From assembly GCF_014705945.2 (NCBI RefSeq), contig NZ_CP061538.1:1426001-1490000 (forward strand): 64,000 nucleotides of DNA, read 5' to 3'. Below are positions 45,056 to 55,214 of the stretch, in pieces (position 1 is the stretch's first letter; the number at the start of each line of letters is the position of its first letter). The translations under genes were made by a program, and so were the position numbers. The notes under the pieces are model-generated. The model saw only the letters and a list, made by a program, of their open reading frames with translations, searched no databases and was not told the origin of the DNA. The stretch comes from Rothia amarae (GTDB taxonomy: Bacteria; Actinomycetota; Actinomycetes; Actinomycetales; Micrococcaceae).

Positions 45056-46171
45056 TCAGCATTTTGGTGAATTAGCCGGCTCTTTTTGGCGAGACCTGTG
45101 CGTCACAGCTTGGTTGCTCTCCCCTAGTTCTGTGGGGTCATGAGCATCTGGAATATGTTCTACTTTCATGCGCTGGCGGAACTGATAGTAGCTCCAGCAT
45201 TGGTAGCCAATGATGAGTGGCAACATGATTCCCACTACCCACGACATGACGGTCAGGGTGTAGGGCGAGCTGGATGCATTGGTAACTGTCAAGCTGTGTG
45301 CCGGGTTCAGAGTTGAGGGGAGAACGGTGGGGTAAAGTGCCAGAAAAATACCCAGCATTGAACCGCACACAAACAGGGAATTTCCTACGAAACTGCGTCC
45401 CTCGCGTCCTTGAAGCGCACTGATATATCCCAGGATTAGCCCAAGGACACCCACCAGGCACAGGATATAACTCAGCATCCCGGCACTTTCTCCCTTCCAC
45501 TGCAGTAGCAGAGCCCAGATTAGCAGCGGCGCGGAGCCCACCAGCATGAGGGGACGCTGAACAGCTCTCGCCCTATAACGAATAGGACCATCCGTTTTGA
45601 GAGCAATAAACGCTAACCCCTGAATGAGCGAAAAACAGACGACGGCGATACCGCCTAAGTAGGTGAAAGGAGAGGTGGCCCAGGCGAAAATATCAATGGA
45701 ATTTCCACGCTCGTTGAGAGGAATCCCAGTGGTGGTGAGTGCAAGAAGCGCTCCGATTAAAAATGCGATACCGAAGCTAGAGAGGCTCAATAGCGTGTTC
45801 CAGGTACTAATCCATCGCGGATTATTCTGTTTCCCGCGGTAGTCGATAGCTACTACACGCAGGATAAGAAATACCAGCAGGAGAGTCAATGGAATGTAGA
45901 GGGCGGAGAAGAGCGAGGCGTACCAGAAGGGGAAGGAAGCGAACATTCCTGCCCCTGCGGTAATAAGCCATACTTCGTTACCGTCCCAAACTGGGCCAAT
46001 CGTATTCAGCAAGAGACGACGTTCTTTTTCAGTCTTGGAAAAGAGTCTGCTCATGAGCATCCCCACTCCTAAATCGAAGCCATCAAGCACTAAATACCCG
46101 CAAAAGAGTATCCCGATGACGATAAACCAGATGGTAGGCAACAACGGTTGATCAGCAAAAATTTCAAACAT
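45056..46171 (-). CDS. cydB: Cytochrome bd ubiquinol/menaquinol oxidase subunit II
   Basis: CydB pairs with CydA in the high-affinity terminal oxidase. The 371-residue protein has eight or nine membrane helices and the conserved start WFIVIGILFCGYLVLDGFDL, GPVWDGNEVWLI and the later FSLIQGLAFIALKTDGP. A polar tail of about 40 residues (DAHDPTELGESNQ) extends past the usual end. It begins nine bases after the cydA stop, so it is co-transcribed. Confidence 0.96.
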   Translation of the reverse strand: MFEIFADQPLLPTIWFIVIGILFCGYLVLDGFDLGVGMLMSRLFSKTEKERRLLLNTIGPVWDGNEVWLITAGAGMFASFPFWYASLFSALYIPLTLLLVFLILRVVAIDYRGKQNNPRWISTWNTLLSLSSFGIAFLIGALLALTTTGIPLNERGNSIDIFAWATSPFTYLGGIAVVCFSLIQGLAFIALKTDGPIRYRARAVQRPLMLVGSAPLLIWALLLQWKGESAGMLSYILCLVGVLGLILGYISALQGREGRSFVGNSLFVCGSMLGIFLALYPTVLPSTLNPAHSLTVTNASSSPYTLTVMSWVVGIMLPLIIGYQCWSYYQFRQRMKVEHIPDAHDPTELGESNQAVTHRSRQKEPANSPKC

Positions 46172-46180
46172 GTCTATCCC

Positions 46181-47755
46181 CTAGTAGGCAAACGCCAAAA
46201 CGTCGCGATTATTGCTGTTCTCATCCGAATCCTCATGCTGCTCCACCAGCTCAGGCATGGCGGCTGGAATCCCAGCCCGCACATACCGCGTGAGCAAATA
46301 AATCTCCACCACAGCCAAAATGGCGTACAGAGAACCGAGCGCGATGAGCGAGAACAGGATGGTCCCACCACTGACCTCCGGCGATACACCGGCAGCGGTA
46401 AACAGCATGACCGACGTATCCTCCTGAAAATTAGGCGCCACGACAAAGGGCTGCCGCCCCATCTCGGTGAAAACCCAACCGGCAGTGTTTCCAATAAAAG
46501 GGAACCAGAGAGCAATTAAGTGGAAATTCTTCAACCACCGAGAATCAGGAACAGTTCCCATACCCTTCTTGCGAGTAATCCACAGCGCATAGATTGCCAC
46601 AACTGCGCTCATCCCGCCAAAAGTAAACATCCCCCGAAATCCGTAATAGGTAATCTCAAAAATCGGGGTATAGGTAATCTCCTGCCCCGCCATCTGCCCA
46701 AAACGCTCAGGATCATCAGGATAATGTGTGCCCAATTCATCCTGATATTGCTTCAGCAGAGTCTCCACCCCAGGAACCGGCTCAGAGAAATTCTCATACG
46801 CCAAAAACGAGAGCAAACCTGGAACTTCGAGGGGCGTAGTTAGATGATCACAACTCTGCGACGACGGATCTATCGAATAAGAGAACACAGAGAAGGAGGT
46901 ACCATCTTCACACGCAGCCTCTGCCGCAGCCATCTTCATGGGCTGCTGCTGAATCATCAACTGCGCCTGAGCGTGACCGGTAAAGGCTGTGCCCAAGAAG
47001 CCCGCTATCGCGATGACGGCACCAAAACGAAGCGCGTAACGCCAAGCATGGAAATCTTCTGCATCGCGAGCACCTTCACTGCGCTCGCCAATAACAACTT
47101 TGCCATCCACTACCGTGTCGATGCCCAGTTGACGACGTCGCCACAGATGCCACCAGGAAAGACCGACCAGGAAAGCGCCGCCTACCAAAAGGGCACCGGC
47201 GAGGACGTGGGGAACGGTTACCAGGGCTGTGCTGTTGGTGAGCACTGCCCAAACGTCGGTCATGACCGGGCGTCCCTCTTTCATCTCAACACCTACAGGG
47301 TGCTGCATCCACGAATTAGCCACCAGGATGAAGTAAGCAGATGCCCACGAACCAGCAACCGCAATGGTGATGGTGGTGGCGTGAATTGCTGGTTTGAGTT
47401 TGCCCCAGCCGAAAATCCACAGTCCGATGAAGGTTGATTCGAAGAAGAAGGCAAGCAAGCCTTCAAGCGCAAGCGGTGCCCCAAATACATCTCCTACGAA
47501 GCGCGAATATTCGCTCCATGCCATGCCGAATTGGAATTCTTGCACGAGCCCTGTGGCAACACCCATGGCAAAGTTGATGATAAAGAGTTTGCCCCAGAAT
47601 TTTGTGAGTCTTTTATACCGTTCTGCGCCGGTACGAACGTAGCGCCAGTGAAAAAACGCGACCAGAGGTCCTAAACCTAGGGTCAGTGGCACCATAAAGA
47701 AGTGGTAGACGGTGGTTATACCGAACTGCCAGCGAGCGATGGTGAGCGGATCCAT
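46181..47755 (-). CDS. cydA: Cytochrome bd oxidase subunit I
   Basis: CydA binds hemes b558, b595 and d and reduces oxygen with quinol. The 524-residue protein begins with DPLTIARWQFGITTVYHFF, carrying the early heme His, and has the quinol-oxidase signature GWVFTEMGRQPFVV. The Q-loop between is of moderate length. About nine membrane helices are present. The ATG follows GAGGAAGGC. It heads cydA-cydB-cydDC and gives respiration at low oxygen. The 400-base upstream region should hold its control sites. Confidence 0.96.
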   Translation of the reverse strand: MDPLTIARWQFGITTVYHFFMVPLTLGLGPLVAFFHWRYVRTGAERYKRLTKFWGKLFIINFAMGVATGLVQEFQFGMAWSEYSRFVGDVFGAPLALEGLLAFFFESTFIGLWIFGWGKLKPAIHATTITIAVAGSWASAYFILVANSWMQHPVGVEMKEGRPVMTDVWAVLTNSTALVTVPHVLAGALLVGGAFLVGLSWWHLWRRRQLGIDTVVDGKVVIGERSEGARDAEDFHAWRYALRFGAVIAIAGFLGTAFTGHAQAQLMIQQQPMKMAAAEAACEDGTSFSVFSYSIDPSSQSCDHLTTPLEVPGLLSFLAYENFSEPVPGVETLLKQYQDELGTHYPDDPERFGQMAGQEITYTPIFEITYYGFRGMFTFGGMSAVVAIYALWITRKKGMGTVPDSRWLKNFHLIALWFPFIGNTAGWVFTEMGRQPFVVAPNFQEDTSVMLFTAAGVSPEVSGGTILFSLIALGSLYAILAVVEIYLLTRYVRAGIPAAMPELVEQHEDSDENSNNRDVLAFAY

Positions 47756-48159
47756 GCCTTCCTCTTTCGTGAGAAGTCAGGTGTTGTGATGTAACCAAAA
47801 AGTTTCCCCTCACCATACCCCCGATATTCTGAGTGTTCCCCGGTAAAACAGTGCGCTTCTCTGCAGTGAATCAGCGCTCCTCTTGACGCACGAATTAAGG
47901 TTCTGAAAACCTCAACTGCCTGATGGACGTATGTTTTTTTGTTATCTTGTGTGCCCCTTGTGGATGTTTTCCCACGTCCCCCACGAAAGCCTCTTCCTTT
48001 CTCCTTTTAAGCGCAAAAATCCCCGAATTCTTCCTGGGAAAACTTTCGGGAATTTTCGCTACGATTTTCAAATTATCCTGAAAATGGAGGAGCTGACATA
48101 ACCCTCTTTTTCATGATGATTCTCATAAGGTATTTTTTACCCTATCGGCTGGTCTCATC
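47756..48159. other. Intergenic region upstream of cydA
   Basis: This gap holds the mdh terminator (48022-48050) and the cydA promoter. I see AGGTT/AACCT (47898-47912) and GTGGG-type repeats near 47961-47984 but no clear Rex or other named operator. No coding frame is convincing. Confidence 0.5.
48022..48050 (-). terminator. Probable terminator after mdh
   Basis: On the minus strand CCCGAA pairs with TTCGGG across about 17 nt and runs directly into GATTTTTGC, about 110 bases past the mdh stop. Confidence 0.5.
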
Positions 48160-49191
48160 CTATCGATTACCCAGCAAACCTAGGCTTTCAACCGCCGCTT
48201 TTTCCTGACGGAGTTCTTCAACTGATTTTTCAAACCGGCGGCGTCCTGCCTCTGATAGCTTCAGCCCTTCTTGCACACGGTATTCGCCACCTCCACAGGT
48301 AACGGGGAACGAACAAATTAGCCCCTCTTCAACGCCGTATTCCCCTGTGCTGGGTACTGCCATGGAGGTAATCTGCGGCCCTTTCACAGAATTGGATGTG
48401 TTCCATAGGTTGACATGTTCCAGAGCTGCATTTGCCGCTGACCCCACCGATGATCCCCCACGTACCTGAATGATTTCGGCGCCGCGGTTGGCTACGCGCG
48501 GAATGAATTCTTTAGAAAGCCACTGCTCCCCTAGATTCTTCTCGGCAAGAACTTCAAGAGCGGCTCGACCTGCGATGGTTGCATGTTCTAGCGAGGGAAA
48601 TTGGCTCGCCGAATGGTTGCCCCAAATAGCCACTCCTTCGATATCTCGGGGATGCACCCCGGTTGCTTTCGCCAACTGAGCCACCGCGCGGTTGTGGTCC
48701 AGGCGGGTGAGTGCGGTGAATCGTTCAAGCGGGATATCCGGTGCGTGCGAAGCTGTAATCAGAGCATTGGTGTTGGCAGGATTACCCACCACCGTTACAC
48801 GTACATCGGAGCTAGCGCCCTCATTGAGAGCGCGCCCTTGTTCAGAGAAAATTGCGCCATTTGCTTCGAGCAGATCGGCTCGCTCCATCCCTTTGGAACG
48901 CGGTTTAGCGCCCACGAGTAACGCGACGTCACACCCTTCGAATGCTCGGCGGGGATCGCTGAAAATATTGACCCCATCAAGCAGGTCGAAAGAACAATCG
49001 GTGAGTTCCATGGCAGTACCTTCTAAAGCGCCAAGCGCCTGAGGTATTTCCAAAAGATTAAGACGGATGCGGGTATTGGCCCCCAGCATGGCACCGGAGG
49101 CAATTCGGAAAAGCGTGGCATAGCCAATTTGACCGGCAGCGCCGGTGAGAGTAACAACGACGGCGGGTTTCTGTGCATTATGATGAACCAT
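48160..49191 (-). CDS. mdh: NAD-dependent malate dehydrogenase
   Basis: Mdh oxidises malate to oxaloacetate in the TCA cycle. The 343-residue protein has the Rossmann motif [18 protein letters not shown], substrate arginines in [36 protein letters not shown] and the catalytic His in [11 protein letters not shown]. This is the AAGQIGY-type found in actinobacteria. The ATG at 49191 has an A/T-rich upstream. It lies 86 bases after parE on the same strand. Confidence 0.96.
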   Translation of the reverse strand: MVHHNAQKPAVVVTLTGAAGQIGYATLFRIASGAMLGANTRIRLNLLEIPQALGALEGTAMELTDCSFDLLDGVNIFSDPRRAFEGCDVALLVGAKPRSKGMERADLLEANGAIFSEQGRALNEGASSDVRVTVVGNPANTNALITASHAPDIPLERFTALTRLDHNRAVAQLAKATGVHPRDIEGVAIWGNHSASQFPSLEHATIAGRAALEVLAEKNLGEQWLSKEFIPRVANRGAEIIQVRGGSSVGSAANAALEHVNLWNTSNSVKGPQITSMAVPSTGEYGVEEGLICSFPVTCGGGEYRVQEGLKLSEAGRRRFEKSVEELRQEKAAVESLGLLGNR

Positions 49192-49277
49192 ACTTATTAT
49201 TTTAGTGGTTCAAATCACATTTTGGGGTGCGATTCCACCAAAATAAAAAGAGCTTTTACCTCGCAGTGCACACCGGA

Positions 49278-51383
49278 CTACATATCAATTTGGCTTTCAT
49301 CGAGCTGATGCGCCCCATTGATTATAAATTCCTTACGTGGAGCGACCTCAGACCCCATGAGGAGCGAAAAAGCTCTCTCCGCCGCTTCCGCGTCCTCAAT
49401 ACGCACCCGGCGAAGCAAACGGTGGCGCGGATCCATCGTGGTCTCTGCCAGCTGATCGGCGTCCATTTCACCCAAACCCTTGTACCGCTGAATTGGCTCT
49501 TTGAAGTTCTTCCCCTGAGCCTGCAACTGGGCAAGATAATCGCCCAGTTCCTTTTCCGAGTAGGTGTAGACCATCTCATTGGGCTTGCCGCGGTGAATCA
49601 CCTCAATGCGGTGTAGCGGTGGCACAGCAGCATAGACATGACCGGCTTCAACCAGAGGTCGCATATAGCGGTAGAACAGAGTGAGTAGCAAGGTTCGGAT
49701 GTGAGCGCCATCGACGTCGGCGTCGGTCATCATGATGATCTTGCCGTAACGCACTACCTCTAAATCAAAAGTACGGCCAGAACCTGCCCCAATCACCTGG
49801 ATGATGGCAGCGCACTCGGCATTCGCCAGCATATCGGTGAGTGATGCCTTTTGAACGTTGAGAATTTTGCCTCTGATAGGCAACAACGCCTGATAGCTCG
49901 ACGAACGAGCCAGACGCGCGGTACCCAGCGCCGAGTCGCCCTCTACGATGAACAGCTCAGACTGCTCGACGTTATCGGACCGGCAATCCACCAGTTTTGC
50001 CGGCATTGAAGAAGTTTCCAGGGCGGTTTTGCGCCGTTGGGTTTCTTTATGAACGCGCGCGGAGATTCGTGATTTCATTTCCGCTACAACTTTTTCACTC
50101 AAAGAACTTGCCTGCTGTTTATCCGCGCGGGCAGTTGCTTTCAACTTGGTGGCTAGTTCCTTGGAGACCACTTTGGACACAATCTGCCGTACCGCAGGCG
50201 TACCAAGAATCTCTTTAGTCTGTCCTTCAAATTGAGGTTCAGCCAGGCGCACGGTCAGAACCGCGGTCAGACCGGCTAAGACGTCGTCTTTTTCAATCTT
50301 TTCGTTTGCGCCGACCTTAAATTTGCGTGCGTTATCGCCCAGGTGCTTACGGAAAGTTTTCAACAATCCCTGTTCAAAACCGGTGAGGTGAGTGCCGCCC
50401 TTGGGAGTAGCAATAATATTGACGAACGAGCGGATATTGGTTTCATAGCCGATACCCCAGCGCAGGGCAATATCGACTTCGCACTCGCGCTCCACTTCGG
50501 TGAGCTGAGAATGCCCGTTCTCATCGAGTACCGGCACGGTTTCTTTGAACGTTTCCTGTCCCTGGAAACGCCAGATATCAGTCACTGAAGAATCGGTCGC
50601 CAGATAATCACAAAATTCGGAAATTCCCCCATCGTGCTGGAAAACTTCCTCGTGGGTTTCAAACTCACCGCGAGTACCTGCTAAGCGCCGTTCGTCGCGA
50701 ATAGCAATACGCAATCCGGGGATGAGGAACGACGTCTGACGAGCGCGCTGTGCCAAATTGTCATAACTGAATTTGGCATCGGGAGTAAAAATCTGCGGAT
50801 CAGCCCAGTAGCGCACACGAGTACCTGTTACACCTCGTTTAGCTTTTCCCACTACAATGAGCGCGTCATTGGGCTTCTGTGAGGGTGTAAATTCTGCCTC
50901 TGGTTTGGGGGTACGGCTCTTTTCGAACTGCCCTGGGATTCCGTGGCGGAAACTCATTTGATACGTCTTGCCACCACGATCCACCTGAACATCCAAGCGG
51001 CTTGAGAGCGCGTTCACAACCGACGCGCCCACGCCGTGCAAACCACCCGACGCTGAATAAGATCCACCGCCAAACTTACCGCCGGCATGAAGTTTGGTGT
51101 ACACCACTTCGACACCGGTGAGCCCGGTGCGCGGTTCAATATCAGTCGGAACACCACGACCGTCATCGCGTACCTCAACCGAACCATCTTTATAGAGAAT
51201 GATTTCTATGGACTGGCCATACCCGGCGAGTGCCTCATCCACCGAGTTATCGATGATTTCCCAGAGACAGTGCATCAACCCGCGAGAATCGGTAGAGCCG
51301 ATGTACATACCAGGCCGTTTGCGAACCGCTTCCAGCCCCTCCAGTACGGAAAGGTTTTGCGCGGTATAGTTCGAAGCTGCCAA
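49278..51383 (-). CDS. parE: DNA topoisomerase IV subunit B
   Basis: ParE is the ATPase subunit of topoisomerase IV. The 701-residue protein has the GHKL ATP site (EIIDNSVDEAL, DDGRGVP, GLHGVGASVVNALS), the transducer domain and the TOPRIM domain with EGDSALGTA and MMTDADVDGAHI. The TTG at 51383 is chosen because it gives the family's short N-terminus (AASNYTAQNLSVLEGLEAV) and follows GGAGAG by six bases. A longer frame to 51503 adds 40 unlike residues. Neighbours DUF7455 and sigA keep the usual actinobacterial order. Confidence 0.93.
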   Translation of the reverse strand: MAASNYTAQNLSVLEGLEAVRKRPGMYIGSTDSRGLMHCLWEIIDNSVDEALAGYGQSIEIILYKDGSVEVRDDGRGVPTDIEPRTGLTGVEVVYTKLHAGGKFGGGSYSASGGLHGVGASVVNALSSRLDVQVDRGGKTYQMSFRHGIPGQFEKSRTPKPEAEFTPSQKPNDALIVVGKAKRGVTGTRVRYWADPQIFTPDAKFSYDNLAQRARQTSFLIPGLRIAIRDERRLAGTRGEFETHEEVFQHDGGISEFCDYLATDSSVTDIWRFQGQETFKETVPVLDENGHSQLTEVERECEVDIALRWGIGYETNIRSFVNIIATPKGGTHLTGFEQGLLKTFRKHLGDNARKFKVGANEKIEKDDVLAGLTAVLTVRLAEPQFEGQTKEILGTPAVRQIVSKVVSKELATKLKATARADKQQASSLSEKVVAEMKSRISARVHKETQRRKTALETSSMPAKLVDCRSDNVEQSELFIVEGDSALGTARLARSSSYQALLPIRGKILNVQKASLTDMLANAECAAIIQVIGAGSGRTFDLEVVRYGKIIMMTDADVDGAHIRTLLLTLFYRYMRPLVEAGHVYAAVPPLHRIEVIHRGKPNEMVYTYSEKELGDYLAQLQAQGKNFKEPIQRYKGLGEMDADQLAETTMDPRHRLLRRVRIEDAEAAERAFSLLMGSEVAPRKEFIINGAHQLDESQIDM

Positions 51384-51601
51384 GAGGGGCTCTCCATTCT
51401 CTGCTCGGGTACCTAGATATTTTATGTTGTTTTTGAAACCGGCGCACTGATCTGGGGCAACGTGCGCCGTGAGCTGAGACGCCCACGAATTTCCACTGCA
51501 CAATAAGACCTGCGCTCTATTCTGAAAGCGAAAGCCGGAATGAGAACCAGTACTGCATGGTTATATGGATACAACCTCATCATCTATGAAAGGACAAAAT
51601 C

Positions 51602-51796
51602 ATGACTGCAACACTTCAAAGCCGTGAACTCACTACTGCCGACCGTTGCGATGCATGTGGAGCGCAGGCGTACGTGCGCGTCGTCCTCAATTCAGGCAAC
51701 GAGCTCTACTTCTGCGGCCATCACGCACGGGAGAATGAAAGCGGACTGCAGCAGGTAGCTGCTGAATGGGATAATCAGACTGACCGCTTAGCATAA
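51602..51796 (+). CDS. DUF7455 small zinc-binding protein
   Basis: This 64-residue protein has CDACGAQAYVRV and later FCGHHARENE, giving three Cys and two His that probably bind one zinc ion. The family is confined to actinobacteria and sits between parE and the principal sigma factor gene. Function unknown. The ATG follows AAAGGACAAAATC. It converges with sigA at a shared terminator. Confidence 0.9.
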   Translation: MTATLQSRELTTADRCDACGAQAYVRVVLNSGNELYFCGHHARENESGLQQVAAEWDNQTDRLA

Positions 51797-51808
51797 CTTT
51801 TGACGATA

Positions 51809-51859
51809 AAAAATAGTCGGTGCCTCTCCAGGTGTTAGAGAGAAGCACCGACTATTTTT
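51809..51859. terminator. Bidirectional terminator between DUF7455 and sigA
   Basis: AAAATAGTCGGTGC pairs with GCACCGACTATTTT, with TCTC/GAGA extending the stem past one mismatch. Runs of T flank both sides. Confidence 0.88.
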
Positions 51860-51882
51860 ATGCCCAGATTCTTCAGATTTTC

Positions 51883-53256
51883 TTAGTCAAGATAATCGCG
51901 CAGAACCTGTGAGCGGGAAGGATGGCGCAGTTTAGACATCGTCTTGGACTCAATCTGGCGGATACGTTCGCGAGTGACGCCATATACCTTGCCGATTTCG
52001 TCTAAGGTCTTGGGTTGCCCGTCGGTCATGCCAAAGCGCATGGCGACAACGCCAGCTTCGCGCTCTGAAAGCGTATCGAGTACCGAGTGAAGCTGTTCCT
52101 GCAACAGAGTGAAGGACACAGCGTCGGCGGGTACTACAGCTTCGGAGTCTTCAATCAAGTCACCGAATTCCGAATCTCCGTCTTCACCCAGGGGGGTGTG
52201 CAAGGAGATAGGCTCGCGGCCGTACTTCTGAACTTCGATGACCTTTTCAGGGGTCATGTCTAGCTCTTTTGCCAGTTCCTCAGGGGTGGGTTCGCGGCCT
52301 AAGTCCTGAAGCATCTGACGCTGTACGCGCGCCAGCTTATTGATGACCTCAACCATGTGAACAGGAATACGAATGGTACGTGCCTGGTCAGCCATAGCGC
52401 GGGTAATAGCCTGGCGAATCCACCAGGTTGCGTAGGTGGAGAATTTGAAGCCCTTGGAGTAATCAAACTTCTCTACCGCGCGGATCAAACCGAGGTTACC
52501 TTCCTGAATGAGGTCCAAGAAGAGCATTCCGCGGCCGGTATAACGCTTAGCCAGCGACACCACGAGACGAAGGTTAGCTTCTAGCAGGTGGTTCTTCGCG
52601 CGACGTCCGTCGTGAATAACCCAGCGAAGTTCCTTCTTAAGTTGCGCATCCATATCCGGGTTGTCCTTGAGCTTATGCTCAGCGTACAAACCGGCTTCAA
52701 TACGCATAGCCAAGTCGACTTCCTGCTCAGCATTCAGCAGGGAAACCTTACCGATCTGCTTCAGGTAGTCCTTGACGGGGTCCGCAGTAGCGCCGGGGGC
52801 AATCACGCGCTGCGCGGGGGCATCGTCGTCATCGTTGGCGGTGAGCACAAAGCCGTTACGCTTTGCAGCGACTTTTTCAGACTGCTTCTTTTCTTCTTCT
52901 TTTGCAGTCTTCTCTTCGTTATCTACATCCGAATCTTCCTCTTCAGAGTCTTCATCGGAATCTAACACCTCATCTTCATCAAGATCGGTGCTCGCTACCT
53001 CGTCGTCTTCTTCGAAGTCGTCGGCAACAGCCTGCGAGGTTTTCTTCGCAGTTGTCTTCTTTGCCTTCGTGGCAGTGGTTTTTTTTGCAGTTTTTGTGGA
53101 TGAAGTAGCCGTGGTTTCTTCTACTTCTTCAGCTTCTTCATTTGCCTTTGCCGCTTTAGTGGTTGCCTTTGAGCGGGTTGAAGGCTTCTTTTTAGCCGTG
53201 GTGGTCTTACTAGCCTTTGTACTATCAGACGCCTTCTGTTGTGCAGCAGGTGACAC
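51883..53256 (-). CDS. sigA: Principal RNA polymerase sigma factor (SigA/HrdB)
   Basis: SigA directs RNA polymerase to housekeeping promoters. The 457-residue protein has a disordered first 160 residues, Lys/Ala/Thr-rich then strongly acidic, as in HrdB. Region 1.2 starts at [13 protein letters not shown]. Regions 2.1-2.4 include [19 protein letters not shown] and [17 protein letters not shown]; region 3 is [15 protein letters not shown]; region 4.2 carries [20 protein letters not shown]. The GTG at 53256 follows GGAAAGG. Full-length regions 2 and 4 rule out an alternative sigma factor. Confidence 0.97.
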   Translation of the reverse strand: MSPAAQQKASDSTKASKTTTAKKKPSTRSKATTKAAKANEEAEEVEETTATSSTKTAKKTTATKAKKTTAKKTSQAVADDFEEDDEVASTDLDEDEVLDSDEDSEEEDSDVDNEEKTAKEEEKKQSEKVAAKRNGFVLTANDDDDAPAQRVIAPGATADPVKDYLKQIGKVSLLNAEQEVDLAMRIEAGLYAEHKLKDNPDMDAQLKKELRWVIHDGRRAKNHLLEANLRLVVSLAKRYTGRGMLFLDLIQEGNLGLIRAVEKFDYSKGFKFSTYATWWIRQAITRAMADQARTIRIPVHMVEVINKLARVQRQMLQDLGREPTPEELAKELDMTPEKVIEVQKYGREPISLHTPLGEDGDSEFGDLIEDSEAVVPADAVSFTLLQEQLHSVLDTLSEREAGVVAMRFGMTDGQPKTLDEIGKVYGVTRERIRQIESKTMSKLRHPSRSQVLRDYLD

Positions 53257-53565
53257 AGAGAACCTTTCCTTATACGTGACCGATGGAAAAAATCCAGAAC
53301 AGTCAAAACACCTAAGACCCTGTCAAGTCTGAACTGAAAAATTCAGTAAAAACAGTAAGTGCCTGACGGGAACTATTCTTTTCAACGGCTTGGCGTAGAA
53401 AGATATTCCCATTTCTCTTGACAATTTACTGTTTTCGGACTTAAACGGGGTCAGTACTAAAGTATGGCAGATGATGGGCTAGTTCGTGTGCAGAACGGGC
53501 GCGCCGCCACGTGCTGTTGCTCAATTTTTGCATTTTGTCCCCCAATGAGCGACAGCACACAGCGC
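53257..53565. other. Intergenic region upstream of sigA
   Basis: This 309-base gap follows the DUF4192 gene and holds the sigA promoter. A promoter-like TTGACA-17-TTAAAC (53418-53446) points the wrong way, toward DUF4192. No convincing coding frame or terminator is seen. Confidence 0.45.
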
Positions 53566-55062
53566 TTATGTCCATTTACTTTCTTTGAAACACTGGGATT
53601 CTTCTTGAAGCCAGCGAGGTAACAATGAATTTTCCAACAGGGCATCGAGCGGCAGGAGCGAAATCTCCCACGTCTGGCGGGCCCGAGCGAGATGCCGAGA
53701 AGCGGTTGAACTCGAACCCTTGAACCATGCAATCCATGCCTGGACGACGGCAAGGTAGGCGCTACGCTCGTCATCGGCTATTTCCTGCATTTGCAGGATG
53801 ACCTGCTCCAGGAGACCAATATTTTTCCAGTCTGGGCCCAAGATACTGTTCCCCATCATCATTTCAGCGAAGTCTTCTGCCCCCGATGATAGTTCATCAT
53901 TCTGGTCTACCACTTCTGCAAAATTCTTGATGTCCGCCAGTTTTCGGATGCAGTCATCAATGAAAGGCTGCCCGGTGTGATCAACAGGAACCAATAGAAC
54001 AGAGGAATTCTGGAAATTTTCAGCACTGGCAGTTAAATGAGTTTGCTCTCGATGTAAATCTGCAAAGAGTTGGGTGAGAAGGTTGGTGGACGTCGCAGCC
54101 GCATAAAGAATGAATTGCCCGGATGTCACCGACGAGAGGGTTGCTAGCAAATACCCCGCAAGCTGGGGCGTCAGTATTTCTCTGATGTGGTCTGCATAAA
54201 GTGCATCTTCATGAAGACGCTCTTCTGCGCTGAAGCGTTCCCTGCGCGTCCTGGAAATAGTTTGAATCGCGGCATCCCACAGCAGATTTTCGGCATATTT
54301 TTGACCGAGATAGTCCCGGCAATAATCAGAGTCTGCACCATGGATGACTTGCAGATAGTGGGCAAACCAGTATTCAGCGTCGTCCAGCCAAGCCTGATAT
54401 TCTGCCTGATTATTCGTTGCATTGAGAGGCGACGATTGTGCTTGAACCGCTTGTTCTTCGGTGGGGAGAACTGAAGACCCCTTCAGCATCAGGTCAAGAT
54501 AGAGCGGGCATTTTTGAATGTCATCGATAAACCCGGAGAAGACCATCGCTGGTTCAGTGGGTTCCATTTCCCAGCGAGAGACCGACCCGATAAAAAGTAA
54601 ATCGCAAAACAGGATTCCTCGAGTATCTGTAATGTGCATTCCCGCTCTAATCCACGCCTGGCAAATTTTTGCCTCAGCAGCGTCCTTCTGAATTTCTTCG
54701 AGGGTTGGAGTCTGTCTGAGCGAGGCTGTGAGCTGACGTGTGCGCACTTCACCGCCTTCGCCAAAGATCAGCAAGAAGAAACGATCAACCTGTTCCCCCT
54801 CTGCCAAGGAGGTGGGCATCATGTCAAAGAGGTAATCCAACAGTGCAGAAGCCTCATTTTCAGAGATATCTTCTAAGTTCACTCTTAATACGGGACCCAT
54901 ATGGCGGGCGCCGGTAGCTACCAGGACGACGGAGCGTGTGGGCCAAAAACCGAGGTTATGAATGGTGTAGGCAACGACGTCGCTCACCCCGCGTACGGGA
55001 GAAGGAGTATTGAAATCGGAAAAAGCATCAAGTGTAGTCATAAACTTGATTATTGATGTCAT
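53566..55062 (-). CDS. DUF4192 family protein
   Basis: The 498-residue cytosolic protein begins with the DUF4192 pattern, ISDVVAYTIHNLGFWPTRS-like in this case SDVVAYTIHNLGFWPTRSVV, followed by a long helical region ending in TPR-like helices (AYLAVVQAWIAWFKGSSSTA). The family is actinobacterial and lies near sigA and PAC2; function unknown. Two starts, 55062 and 55041, both lack a ribosome-binding site. Confidence 0.8.
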   Translation of the reverse strand: MTSIIKFMTTLDAFSDFNTPSPVRGVSDVVAYTIHNLGFWPTRSVVLVATGARHMGPVLRVNLEDISENEASALLDYLFDMMPTSLAEGEQVDRFFLLIFGEGGEVRTRQLTASLRQTPTLEEIQKDAAEAKICQAWIRAGMHITDTRGILFCDLLFIGSVSRWEMEPTEPAMVFSGFIDDIQKCPLYLDLMLKGSSVLPTEEQAVQAQSSPLNATNNQAEYQAWLDDAEYWFAHYLQVIHGADSDYCRDYLGQKYAENLLWDAAIQTISRTRRERFSAEERLHEDALYADHIREILTPQLAGYLLATLSSVTSGQFILYAAATSTNLLTQLFADLHREQTHLTASAENFQNSSVLLVPVDHTGQPFIDDCIRKLADIKNFAEVVDQNDELSSGAEDFAEMMMGNSILGPDWKNIGLLEQVILQMQEIADDERSAYLAVVQAWIAWFKGSSSTASRHLARARQTWEISLLPLDALLENSLLPRWLQEESQCFKESKWT

Positions 55063-55214
55063 TTAATGCAGTTTGAGATCATATGAAAAAATGTGGAAAA
55101 CTTATAGGCACTGTCATTCTCTGACAAGCACACATGAGTTTTCCACATTTTTCTCGTGCTATCGGTTCCCCAATCAGCCTATGGCTTCAACGGAAGTTAC
55201 ATTTAGCAGTTAAG

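Noticed and set aside
47783-47800. TTGTGATGTAACCAAAAA as a possible Rex operator for cydA
   Set aside because: Only one half matches the Rex palindrome; the other half lacks TTCACAA.
52863-53256. Repetitive Lys/Ala and acidic tracts as a repeat array
   Set aside because: They encode the variable N-terminus of SigA in one continuous frame and lack regular spacing.
53418-53446. TTGACA-17-TTAAAC promoter on the plus strand
   Set aside because: It points away from sigA into the 3' end of DUF4192 with no gene to express; probably chance, though an antisense RNA is possible.
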